The position numbers and the translations under genes are program-made. Shown one piece after another: positions 42,751 to 50,774 of a stretch of DNA of 64,000 bases (positions are counted from its first letter, which is position 1; every line of letters starts with the position of its first letter). Source of the DNA: Planctomycetia bacterium. GTDB lineage: Bacteria; Planctomycetota; Phycisphaerae; UBA1845; UTPLA1. Below the pieces are notes generated by a model, which saw only the letters and a list, made by a program, of their open reading frames with translations, was not told the DNA's origin and did no database searches. The stretch spans positions 3,766,470-3,830,469 of the forward strand of contig CP054187.1 of NCBI GenBank assembly GCA_015200345.1, in the 5' to 3' direction.

Positions 42751-43701
42751 ATGAAAAAGGCATTCGTTACTGGTGCAGCGGGCTTCATCGGCTCGCATCT
42801 GTGCGAGTCCTTGTTGCGGGACCAATGGCACGTCCTGGGCGTCGATTGCTTTGATGACTTTTATGATCCTTCTGTGAAGCGGCGAAACATCTCTGGATTC
42901 AGCTCCCATCCGCATTTTGAACTGGTCGAGGCCGACATTCGCGACGAGCCGGCAATGGAGGCTGCCCTGGGTCGCGGAACGGATGTGATTGTTCACTTGG
43001 CCGCGCGGGCCGGCGTGCGCCCGTCGATCGAACGGCCGTTGCTTTATCAGGATGTCAATGTTCGCGGGACGAACGTTCTGCTGGAGGCGGCGCGAAAGCA
43101 CAGGATCGGGAGGTTTGTGTTCGCGAGCAGTTCGAGCGTTTACGGCAACAGTCCGAAAGTGCCTTTCAGCGAGTCGGATCGCGTGGATCATCCGATCTCA
43201 CCTTATGCGGCCACCAAGAAGGCCGGCGAGCTGCTTTGTCACACGTATCATCATCTGTTTGGAATGAACATCACCTGCCTGCGGTTCTTCACGGTGTATG
43301 GCGCGCGGCAGCGGCCGGATCTGGCGATTCACAAGTTCACGCGGCTCATCGAGAGCGGCAGGCCGATACCCGTGTTCGGCGATGGCAGCATGATGCGCGA
43401 TCATACCTACATTGACGACATCATCGCCGGCGTGCGCGCGGCGATGGAACGATGCGCGGGTTTTCATGTTTACAATCTGGGCGAATCGCGGCCGGTGTCC
43501 TTGGCCGACTTGATCGCGGCCATCGAGCAAGCACTGGGGAAAAAGGCGATCATCGAGCGGTTGCCGGTGCAGCCGGGTGACGTGGATCGGACCTACGCGG
43601 ACGTGTCGCTTGCGGTGCGAGAGCTGGGGTATGAACCGCGCACCGAGTTGTCCGTCGGCCTGGCGAAGTTCGTCGAGTGGTTTCGAGCCGCAGGGAGCTG
43701 A
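42751..43701 (+). CDS. NAD-dependent epimerase, UDP-glucuronate 4-epimerase-like
   Basis: A 316-residue extended SDR enzyme. Motifs: FVTGAAGFIGSHLCESLLRD, VIVHLAARAGVRPSIERPLL, FASSSSVYGNSPKVPFSE, catalytic YAATKKAGELLCHTY and RFFTVYGARQRPDLAIHKFT. The AGVRPSIERP block and VYGPWGRPDMA-like segment (here VYGARQRPDLA) are typical of UDP-glucuronate 4-epimerases, which make UDP-galacturonate. The start at ATG 42751 with GAAAGGGA upstream puts the glycine motif near the N-terminus; the open frame extends back to 42706. Supplying a uronic acid here would match the three adjacent amidotransferases. Confidence 0.87.
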   Translation: MKKAFVTGAAGFIGSHLCESLLRDQWHVLGVDCFDDFYDPSVKRRNISGFSSHPHFELVEADIRDEPAMEAALGRGTDVIVHLAARAGVRPSIERPLLYQDVNVRGTNVLLEAARKHRIGRFVFASSSSVYGNSPKVPFSESDRVDHPISPYAATKKAGELLCHTYHHLFGMNITCLRFFTVYGARQRPDLAIHKFTRLIESGRPIPVFGDGSMMRDHTYIDDIIAGVRAAMERCAGFHVYNLGESRPVSLADLIAAIEQALGKKAIIERLPVQPGDVDRTYADVSLAVRELGYEPRTELSVGLAKFVEWFRAAGS

Positions 43702-43746
43702 ATCGATCGGTGCGGCGTTGAGGCGCCGAACGGAACCCGTAGCACG

Positions 43747-44934
43747 ATGCGAATCGCCCAAGTCAGTGCCACCTTTCTGCCGATCGTCGGCGGCGTCGAA
43801 TGGAAAGTGCACTACCTGTCACAGGAGTACGCGCAGCGCGGCCATGTGGTCACCGTTTTCACACTGCGTCAGCCGGGAGGAATCCCCGACGCGCCGTTGC
43901 CGGCTGCGCCGCGCTACCGCGTCGTGCGGTGCGGCTATTCGTTTCGCGGTGCAGGCCGATTGGGTGTGAACAACTGGCTGCTGGCGCGCGCGATCCTGGC
44001 CGAACATCGCCGCGATCCGTTCGACGTGATTCACGGCCACCAACTGGGGCCGATGGCGGCCTGCTGCGCGAGCGTACGCCGAAGGACGGGGCTACCCGTG
44101 GTGGTGACCACGAGCGGAGATGACGTGAACACGATTCCATCCGCGGGCTACGGCATTCGGTGTCAGCCGCGCCTGGATCGCATGGTCCGTGAGAACGTGC
44201 GGGCGGTCGACGTCATCGGCAGCGTCAGCCGCGGCATCCGCGCCGAGCTGGAGGCCATCGGGACGACCGCGAAGATTGTCGATATACCGAACGGCGTGCC
44301 GTGGGAGGACTTTCAAACCGGCCCCAGCCGGCTGCTTCGGGACAGGCTCAACTTGAGCGATGACACGGTCATCATCCTGTCGGTGGGGCGGAATTTCAGG
44401 TTGAAGCGTTACGACGTGGGAATTGAGGCGTTCGCGCGAGTTGTGCAACCGAGGCATTCAGTCACATCGGGCGATGTCCGTACGCACGCAAAAGCGCACT
44501 ATGTCATAATCGGGCGCGAACTGGATTCGTTGCGACCTCTGATTGACCGGTTTAACCTGGCTGACCATGTTTCATTGGTGGATCAGATGCCGATGTCGCA
44601 ATTGCCTGCGGCCTATCACTCGGCCGATGTGTTCTTTAACCCTTCCGAGACCGAGGGGTTTGCGCAGGTGAACGCACAAGCCCTGGCTTGCGGCCTGCCC
44701 CTTGTGGTGACCGACGCCTCGGGCAACGTGGATGCAGCCGATCATGGCGGGGCACTCGTCGCGCGCTGCAACGACCCGGAATCCATGGCGCGGTGCCTCG
44801 CAAAACTGATCAATGACGCGTCGGCGCGCCGCACACTGGGCGCCGAGGCACACCGGGCCAGTCGGCATTATGCCTGGTCGCGCATCGCGGAGCAGTACCT
44901 TGAGATTTTTTCGTCGCTTTGTCGAGACCGGTAG
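43747..44934 (+). CDS. GT4-family glycosyltransferase
   Basis: A 395-residue GT-B fold enzyme. The N-terminal acceptor half begins MRIAQVSATFLPIVGGVEW with the GG loop, and includes DVIHGHQLGPMAACC. The donor half has VIILSVGRNFRLKRYDVGIE and FNPSETEGFAQVNAQALACG. The family EX7E motif ends in Gln here (E-G-F-A-Q-V-N-A-Q) instead of the second Glu, a conservative change that may alter donor handling. Retaining transferases of this group use nucleotide sugars; which one cannot be told. 45 bases after the epimerase. Confidence 0.88.
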   Translation: MRIAQVSATFLPIVGGVEWKVHYLSQEYAQRGHVVTVFTLRQPGGIPDAPLPAAPRYRVVRCGYSFRGAGRLGVNNWLLARAILAEHRRDPFDVIHGHQLGPMAACCASVRRRTGLPVVVTTSGDDVNTIPSAGYGIRCQPRLDRMVRENVRAVDVIGSVSRGIRAELEAIGTTAKIVDIPNGVPWEDFQTGPSRLLRDRLNLSDDTVIILSVGRNFRLKRYDVGIEAFARVVQPRHSVTSGDVRTHAKAHYVIIGRELDSLRPLIDRFNLADHVSLVDQMPMSQLPAAYHSADVFFNPSETEGFAQVNAQALACGLPLVVTDASGNVDAADHGGALVARCNDPESMARCLAKLINDASARRTLGAEAHRASRHYAWSRIAEQYLEIFSSLCRDR

Positions 44935-45144
44935 TTCGATTCAGGCAGCCTGCGGCAAATGGGTCCGATGCGCTCGTGGCGGCATGCCAGAGCCTTCAGG
45001 CCCCTTCGGAGCGGCCATGCGCCTACAATGTGAGGCTGCGTGGAAGGGGCGATCCGATCGCCCCGCCCGGGTACCGGTTCGGCACATCGATTGGTTCAAC
45101 TCGGCGCGGCGGAGAGTTCGATGAATAGGGTGAGATCAGCCTGA

Positions 45145-46497
45145 ATGAGCATCGGTAGCTTCACATATTCAGCGCCAACCGCCCAGACGTGGTCCGCAGA
45201 CGCTGTCCAGGGCACGATCCCGGTCGAACTGGATGAGCCGCCGGCGGTTCTCCGCCGGGTGGTTGAAGTTTTGGTTTACATTCCGGTCATCGTCAGCGCC
45301 TTCCTGGGTGTTTTGGGGCTTCAACAGATTCGGTTCTTTGGTGGTGGGGTGGCTTTTGCGTCGACCCTCCTGACGATCTTTACCGTGCTGCTTTCCGGGC
45401 ATCGTCCACCGCTCTCGGTCTGGTTTGGTATCATCATCTGGCTTTGCGCAAACCTTTCGCAGTCCATCGGAAACGGCCAGACGCCCGTGACGGGTCCCGG
45501 CTTGCCGATGCTGCTCTTTCACATTGGAACACTCCTTGGGACGTGGTACATCATCTTGAACCCGGCCGCTGAGCGGCGAATGTTTTTCTTCTATTCAGCG
45601 CTGATGGTGACGCTGGCGGTGATGGGTGGTCAATACATGCGCAGCCACGCATCGGTCGAGCGATTGGAACTGGAGGGCGTCGGCGGACTGATGGCCAATC
45701 CCAATTCCATCGGCTATATGACGGGTTTGTTCGGCGTGGCGATGCTGTTTCGGTCGTTGCGTGAGCGGGCGGTGCTGAGGCCGGTCTTGTGGATATTGAC
45801 TCTTGTAATGTTTGTCCTGCTGATGCGGACGGTTTCGCGCACGGCCCTGGTCTTGTTCGCGGTTGGCGTCATGGCCTTTCTTGTCACCGTCATGGCGGGG
45901 CGCGGGATGCGCGTCAGCGGGTTGATTTTCCTTTGCGTGGTGGTGCTGTTCGCTTCGCAGTTTGCTTATCTCGTCGCCGATCAGCTGATTTACTACCAGA
46001 AGCGCGTCCGGGTGGATACGGAAGGCCGTCTGGGGGTTTTTTCGTTGGCGACCCTGACCGATTTCATGAATACTTTTGTCTTCGGGCGAGGCCCGGACCG
46101 GGCGATCGCCAGCGCCACCGGCATCACCCCGCATAATACATTTATCTATATGCACCTCGCGTTCGGCGGCATCACGGCGTACCCCTACCTGCTCTGGTTG
46201 ACCATCCTGGCGGTGCGAATTCTCCGCATGCTGAAATCGCCGGATCTCCCTCTCGATATCAAGTCATTTGTCGTAGCGATTTATCTCATGGCGATCGGCG
46301 GCGAAGGCACCAACAACATCAATTTCACGCTCTACTCCAGCGTGTACGCATGGGCCATCATCGAGAAATACACGGCGATGTACAGCCGCCGCGCCATGGA
46401 GCAACGTGCCGCCGCGCAGGGGTGGTTCCCTCAATCGAGCGATCCCGGCGCCATGGACTTCCATCCAGTGCGTGGTCGTCGCGCTCGTGCCCTGTGA
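45145..46497 (+). CDS. O-antigen polymerase/ligase-like membrane protein (Wzy-like)
   Basis: A 450-residue protein with about 11-12 membrane helices (VLVYIPVIVSAFLGVLGLQQ, PLSVWFGIIIWLCANLSQSI, VLWILTLVMFVLLMRTVSRT, LVLFAVGVMAFLVTVMAGRG). It has a larger loop late in the chain, around LTDFMNTFVFGRGPDRAIAS and ITPHNTFIYMHLAFGGITAY, where the H-N-x-x-x motif HNTFIY corresponds to that of the Wzy_C/O-antigen ligase family. It likely joins repeat units in the periplasm after flipping. The 210 bases before it contain no gene. Confidence 0.82.
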   Translation: MSIGSFTYSAPTAQTWSADAVQGTIPVELDEPPAVLRRVVEVLVYIPVIVSAFLGVLGLQQIRFFGGGVAFASTLLTIFTVLLSGHRPPLSVWFGIIIWLCANLSQSIGNGQTPVTGPGLPMLLFHIGTLLGTWYIILNPAAERRMFFFYSALMVTLAVMGGQYMRSHASVERLELEGVGGLMANPNSIGYMTGLFGVAMLFRSLRERAVLRPVLWILTLVMFVLLMRTVSRTALVLFAVGVMAFLVTVMAGRGMRVSGLIFLCVVVLFASQFAYLVADQLIYYQKRVRVDTEGRLGVFSLATLTDFMNTFVFGRGPDRAIASATGITPHNTFIYMHLAFGGITAYPYLLWLTILAVRILRMLKSPDLPLDIKSFVVAIYLMAIGGEGTNNINFTLYSSVYAWAIIEKYTAMYSRRAMEQRAAAQGWFPQSSDPGAMDFHPVRGRRARAL

Positions 46498-46517
46498 TCG
46501 GTTTTGCGCGCTCCTTC

Positions 46518-47690
46518 ATGAAAGTCGTCATCTTAATCGACTCCTTGATTCGCGGCGGTGCGGAACGCCAGGCGCTTCTGACGCTGAAGGAGTTGGCGCA
46601 TCGCGGGATCGATGCCCGGCTGATTCGGTATTACGAATCACCCGGCGGATACGACTGGCCCGCGGACCTGGACGCGCGCGTGGTCCTCATGGAGAAGGCG
46701 GGACGCACGCTTCGTTTCATGTGGCGGCTTTGCCGTTACCTCCGGCGCGAACAGATCGACGTGGTTCACGGCTTCAAGGAGGTGCCCGGCATTTATGCCT
46801 GCGTCTGCGGATGGCTGACCGGCGTGCCAGTTCGAATTGTTGGTCACCGCACGCAATCGCTCCCGGGAGGAATGATCCGGAGAGTCTACCGATGGATCCG
46901 GTATTTTGCGACAGCTTGGATTGGCAATACGAAGGCGGTTGTCGATGTTTTGCGACACGAGTTAGGCGTGCCGGCCGAGCGCTTGTTCGTGGTGCCCAAC
47001 GGGCTTGAAACGGATCGATTTCAGCCTTCCGATCAATTGCGTGCATCCGTCCGCGGACGATTGGGCATTGCGCCCGATGCCGGTGTTGTCACGATGGTTG
47101 CGGTCCTGCGCAAGGGGAAGAACCACCGTATGTTTGTGCGAATGGCTGCGCGCGTTCGGGATCGTAAACCGAACGCGGTCTTTCTCATTGTGGGCGATTC
47201 GGATCCCGCCGAGCCGGCCTGTTTGAGTGAGGTCGAAGCCGAAGTTCGAAGCGCGGGGCTGGAGGGGTCGATTCGATTCCTGGGGATGCGAGCGGATGTC
47301 CCGGATATCCTCTGTGCGACCGATGTCTCCGTTCTGACAACCAATTTCGAAGGAATGTCCAACGCCCTTCTGGAATCGATGGCGGCAGGCGTCAGCATCG
47401 TCTCGACGGATTACGTCGGAGCGCGCGAACTGGTGGTGGACGGGGATCAGGGATTTCTCGTGCCGCTGAACGACGACCAGGCAATGGCAGATCGCGTTAT
47501 TCGATTGCTGGATGATCCGGGCCTTCGATCCCGGATGGGGCGGGCCGGTGCGGACCGCGTGAAGCGGGAGTTCAGCGCACAAGTCATGGGGGAACGGCTG
47601 GAAGCCATTTACACGCGGTTGGCATCGGGACGTGGAGCCTGGTCGGCTCGGGCGTCGGATGGCGGGTCGGCGACCGTCGCGAAGCATTGA
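46518..47690 (+). CDS. GT4-family glycosyltransferase
   Basis: A 390-residue GT-B enzyme: MKVVILIDSLIRGGAERQAL (the GGAE loop), VVHGFKEVPGIYACVCGW, IGNTKAVVDVLRHELGVPAE, VPNGLETDRFQPSDQLRA in the linker, and a complete EX7E motif in NFEGMSNALLESMAAGVSIV. The ATG at 46518 is chosen because the GT4 fold begins there; the frame is open from 46350 but overlaps the polymerase gene by 148 bases. The closing region has Ala/Ser-rich residues. Donor and acceptor sugars are unknown. Confidence 0.9.
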   Translation: MKVVILIDSLIRGGAERQALLTLKELAHRGIDARLIRYYESPGGYDWPADLDARVVLMEKAGRTLRFMWRLCRYLRREQIDVVHGFKEVPGIYACVCGWLTGVPVRIVGHRTQSLPGGMIRRVYRWIRYFATAWIGNTKAVVDVLRHELGVPAERLFVVPNGLETDRFQPSDQLRASVRGRLGIAPDAGVVTMVAVLRKGKNHRMFVRMAARVRDRKPNAVFLIVGDSDPAEPACLSEVEAEVRSAGLEGSIRFLGMRADVPDILCATDVSVLTTNFEGMSNALLESMAAGVSIVSTDYVGARELVVDGDQGFLVPLNDDQAMADRVIRLLDDPGLRSRMGRAGADRVKREFSAQVMGERLEAIYTRLASGRGAWSARASDGGSATVAKH

Positions 47691-47702
47691 TATGGTTGTT
47701 TC

Positions 47703-47717
47703 GGGAGCAGTCTGATT
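47703..47717 (+). promoter_or_regulatory. Ribosome-binding site and ATT initiation codon of the second asnB
   Basis: GGGAG at 47703-47707 is 7 bases before ATT (47715-47717). ATT is the only codon in this frame that places Cys at position 2, as the enzyme needs. CTG at 47712 would put one extra residue before the Cys. Confidence 0.6.
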
Positions 47718-49631
47718 TGCGGCATCTGCGGCATTGTTGACCTGGCGTCGCCTGTTGCGTCGGCAGACGTCGAGCGGATGGTGGCGTCGATCCGTCACCG
47801 CGGGCCGGACGACTGCGGTGTCGTTGCGCGCGGTCCGGTCGGGCTGGGGCACGCGCGATTAAGCATCATCGACCTGTCCCCCACCGGGCGGCAGCCGATG
47901 TCGACGCCCGATGATCGCTATACGATTGTATTTAACGGAGAAGTGTACAATTTTCCGTCGATGCGCCGGCGACTGGAGGAGCGAGGCGTCGCCTTTCGCG
48001 GCACGTCGGACACCGAAGTGGTGTTGCACGCGTTCGCCGAATGGGGTGCCGATGCATTCGCGCAGTTCAATGGAATGTTCGCACTGGCGATCTGGGACGC
48101 GACCGCAGAGCGGCTCACCCTCGCCCGAGACCGATTCGGCATCAAACCGCTGTATCTGCATCAGGACGTTCGAACGCTGGCATTCGGCTCGGAGATGAAG
48201 GCCCTGCTGTGCAGCGACCGGATCGCACGGCGGATGAACTGGGCAGCGCTTCACGAATACCTCTATTACGGATACCCCATCGGCTCGAACACGTTTTATC
48301 AGGGTATCCGCGAACTGTCGCCCGGTTCCTATGCGACGTTTGATGCCGCCGGATTAAGGGAGACACGTTACTGGCATCTCGAGCGAACACCGGCGGTGCG
48401 GGATGCGTTCCAACCAGCCGCGCGCCGCGTGGCGGACTTGCTGGACAAGGCGGTTCAGTCTCATCTGATCAGCGATGTGCCGGTGGGCGTGTTTCTTAGC
48501 GGCGGAGTGGATTCGTCCGCCATTACGGCGCTGGCCAGTCGACACTATTCAGGGCGGCTCCAGACGTATTCCGCGAGTTTTGATTTTGACAAGGGAGTGG
48601 ACGAGCGACCCAAGGCGCGCTTGATCGCGCAGCGTTTCGACACGGACCATCACGAGGTTCGCGTGGAGGGGCGGAGGATGCCCGACGTGATCGAGACGCT
48701 GGTGCGCTGCCACGATGAACCGTTCGGCGATGCTGCGGACATCCCGTTGTTCCTGTTGTGCGAGCAGCTTCGCGGCAGTGTGAAAGTCATCTTGCAGGGC
48801 GATGGCGGTGATGAAATTTTTGCCGGGTACCGCCGATACAACGTCTTATCGTTCAACCCGCTCTGGCAGGCCATGGCTGCGTTTCGCGGAATGCTGAAGC
48901 TGCTGCCGCGCGGGCCGCTGCATCAACGGGCGACGCGGTTCTTCCGGGCGATCGGCCATTCAGATCCTGCGTTGCAGATGGCGCTGTACCTGACGCAGGA
49001 AGATTTCCTCGATCCGCCGACGCGACTCTTCAGTCCAGACGCGCAGCAACAGCTTGCCTTGCACGATCCGTTTGCTGCATATCACGAGGCCTACAGCCGG
49101 CTGAAGGACTTCGATACCGTTCAGCGAGCACTTTATACCGATTGCCTCATCCTGCTGCCGGACATGTTTCTTGAGAAAGTAGACAAATCCACGATGGCGC
49201 ACGGCATCGAGGTGCGCGTGCCGTTTCTGGACGCGAACTTAACGGACTACGCGCTGGGGCTGCCGTCCGGGATCAAAGTGAAATACGGCCAGAAGAAACG
49301 AATCCTCCGAGCGGCTTTGCGCGGCATCGTTCCGGACGAAATTCTCGACGCACCCAAGGAAGGCTTCGGCGTTCCTTATCAATACTGGCTCCGCGATTCG
49401 CTGGCGGGCTATCTGCGATCGGTGTTGCTGGATGATTCGATTCATCAATGGGGCATTTTTGATCGCGCCGCGCTGGAACGCACGATTCAGGAGCATACCT
49501 CCGGTCAGCGCAACCACGGCTTTTTGCTCTGGAAGCTGCTGAATCTCGGGCTGTGGTATTGCATGTATCTTCAAGGCCGCACCGAACCTGATTCGGTGCG
49601 CTCAACGGCGGTCACCGCCACCCGCATATGA
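47715..49631 (+). CDS. asnB: Asparagine synthetase-type amidotransferase (second), ATT start
   Basis: A 638-residue class II amidotransferase. The frame reads Ile/Met-CGICGIVDLASPV from the ATT at 47715, then SIRHRGPDDCGVVARGPV and IVFNGEVYNFPSMRRRLEE. Using the first ATG (47778) would delete the catalytic Cys and the first strand, so a rare ATT start is inferred. The PP-loop is VGVFLSGGVDSSAITALAS, with LQGDGGDEIFAGYRRYN and VDKSTMAHGIEVRVPFLDAN later. It overlaps the next glycosyltransferase by 4 bases. The product is probably an amidated sugar acid or an amidated peptide-like group; free asparagine is less likely with three copies. Confidence 0.85.
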   Translation: MCGICGIVDLASPVASADVERMVASIRHRGPDDCGVVARGPVGLGHARLSIIDLSPTGRQPMSTPDDRYTIVFNGEVYNFPSMRRRLEERGVAFRGTSDTEVVLHAFAEWGADAFAQFNGMFALAIWDATAERLTLARDRFGIKPLYLHQDVRTLAFGSEMKALLCSDRIARRMNWAALHEYLYYGYPIGSNTFYQGIRELSPGSYATFDAAGLRETRYWHLERTPAVRDAFQPAARRVADLLDKAVQSHLISDVPVGVFLSGGVDSSAITALASRHYSGRLQTYSASFDFDKGVDERPKARLIAQRFDTDHHEVRVEGRRMPDVIETLVRCHDEPFGDAADIPLFLLCEQLRGSVKVILQGDGGDEIFAGYRRYNVLSFNPLWQAMAAFRGMLKLLPRGPLHQRATRFFRAIGHSDPALQMALYLTQEDFLDPPTRLFSPDAQQQLALHDPFAAYHEAYSRLKDFDTVQRALYTDCLILLPDMFLEKVDKSTMAHGIEVRVPFLDANLTDYALGLPSGIKVKYGQKKRILRAALRGIVPDEILDAPKEGFGVPYQYWLRDSLAGYLRSVLLDDSIHQWGIFDRAALERTIQEHTSGQRNHGFLLWKLLNLGLWYCMYLQGRTEPDSVRSTAVTATRI

Positions 49632-50773
49632 ACGAGAAATCGTCTGCGCTCGCACGGCCCATCCGCGTGATGATCATCGGCACGTTGCCGCCGCCGATCG
49701 GCGGCGCCGGCGTGTCGTTGCAGCACCTGGTGAATCTGCTCGGCGAGCGAAGCGATGTTCGCGTGACCATGGTGAACACCTCCGGCGTACGCGGCCGGCC
49801 CCTGACGGCGCCGTTTCGCTTTGCGAGGATCGTCTGTCGCATGCTCGTGGGCGCGGCCCGCGCAGAGGTCGTCAGCTTGCAATCGATGCCGAGCGGCATC
49901 CCGTTCATCGGCCCGTTTGCCTGGCTGGCGGCGCGGATATGGAAGCGGCCCCTGATGATTCGCATGTTCGGCGGTGAGAGTTTCCTGGAGGGTCAGGGCC
50001 TCGGCGCAGCGCTCATGCGGTGGATCGTTCGACGCTGCGACCTGTACCTGGCACAAACCAAACAACTCGTCGCCGAAGCCCAGGCCGCCGGGTTGCGACG
50101 CGTCGAGTGGTACGCGACCAGCCGGCCGATGTCCGACGCCGCGCCGACGGTGGAGGCCTCGCGCCCTTGTCGCAAGTTTGTCTTTCTCGGTCACGTCAAG
50201 CCGCTCAAGGGCATCGAAGAGTTGATTGCGGCCGGCGAGCGGATGGAGAACGATGTTACGATAGATGTATACGGTCCTCTGATGGACGGATTGACGGAAT
50301 CGCGCTTTGCGAAGCTGACCCGCGTGCGCTATCGCGGGACCATCCCGGCCGGGACAGGCGTTCGCGTGTTGCAGGATTATGACGCGATGGTGTTTCCGAC
50401 GTACTGGCCCGGAGAGGGGTATCCGGGCGTCGTCATCGAGGCGTTTGCGGCGGGGCTGCCGGTGATCGCGACGCGCTGGCGGAATATCCCGGAGATCGTG
50501 GATGATTCGTGCGGCCTGTTGATTGAGCCGCGGAATGTGGACGCGCTCCATGATGCGATGCAGAAGCTGGTGCGGGACGCTGCGTTGTTCCGTCGTTTGC
50601 GACAAGGCGCCTTGCGCCAGCGCGATTTCTTTGATTCGCGGCGGTGGGTGGAGAAGTTCGTCATCTGGTGCCGGGAGCTGGCGAACCCAGCGCGGGATCA
50701 GGGTGCAGCCGTCGAGGAATCACAATCGCGTCAGACTGTGACGCGCGATCGGATATCGGAGCCTCGATCCTAA
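49628..50773 (+). CDS. GT4-family glycosyltransferase
   Basis: A 381-residue GT-B enzyme with IIGTLPPPIGGAGVSLQHLV at the N-terminus (glycine-rich loop), KFVFLGHVKPLKGIEELIAA at the start of the donor domain, and the EX7E motif in WPGEGYPGVVIEAFAAGLPV. It starts within the stop of the preceding asnB (ATGA) and ends one base before the third asnB, so the three genes are tightly coupled. Donor sugar unknown. Confidence 0.9.
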   Translation: MNEKSSALARPIRVMIIGTLPPPIGGAGVSLQHLVNLLGERSDVRVTMVNTSGVRGRPLTAPFRFARIVCRMLVGAARAEVVSLQSMPSGIPFIGPFAWLAARIWKRPLMIRMFGGESFLEGQGLGAALMRWIVRRCDLYLAQTKQLVAEAQAAGLRRVEWYATSRPMSDAAPTVEASRPCRKFVFLGHVKPLKGIEELIAAGERMENDVTIDVYGPLMDGLTESRFAKLTRVRYRGTIPAGTGVRVLQDYDAMVFPTYWPGEGYPGVVIEAFAAGLPVIATRWRNIPEIVDDSCGLLIEPRNVDALHDAMQKLVRDAALFRRLRQGALRQRDFFDSRRWVEKFVIWCRELANPARDQGAAVEESQSRQTVTRDRISEPRS

Positions 50774-50774
50774 T

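Noticed and set aside
47778-49631. ATG at 47778 as start of the second asnB
   Set aside because: It would remove the catalytic Cys and the first conserved strand of the glutaminase domain, which are encoded in frame from 47715.
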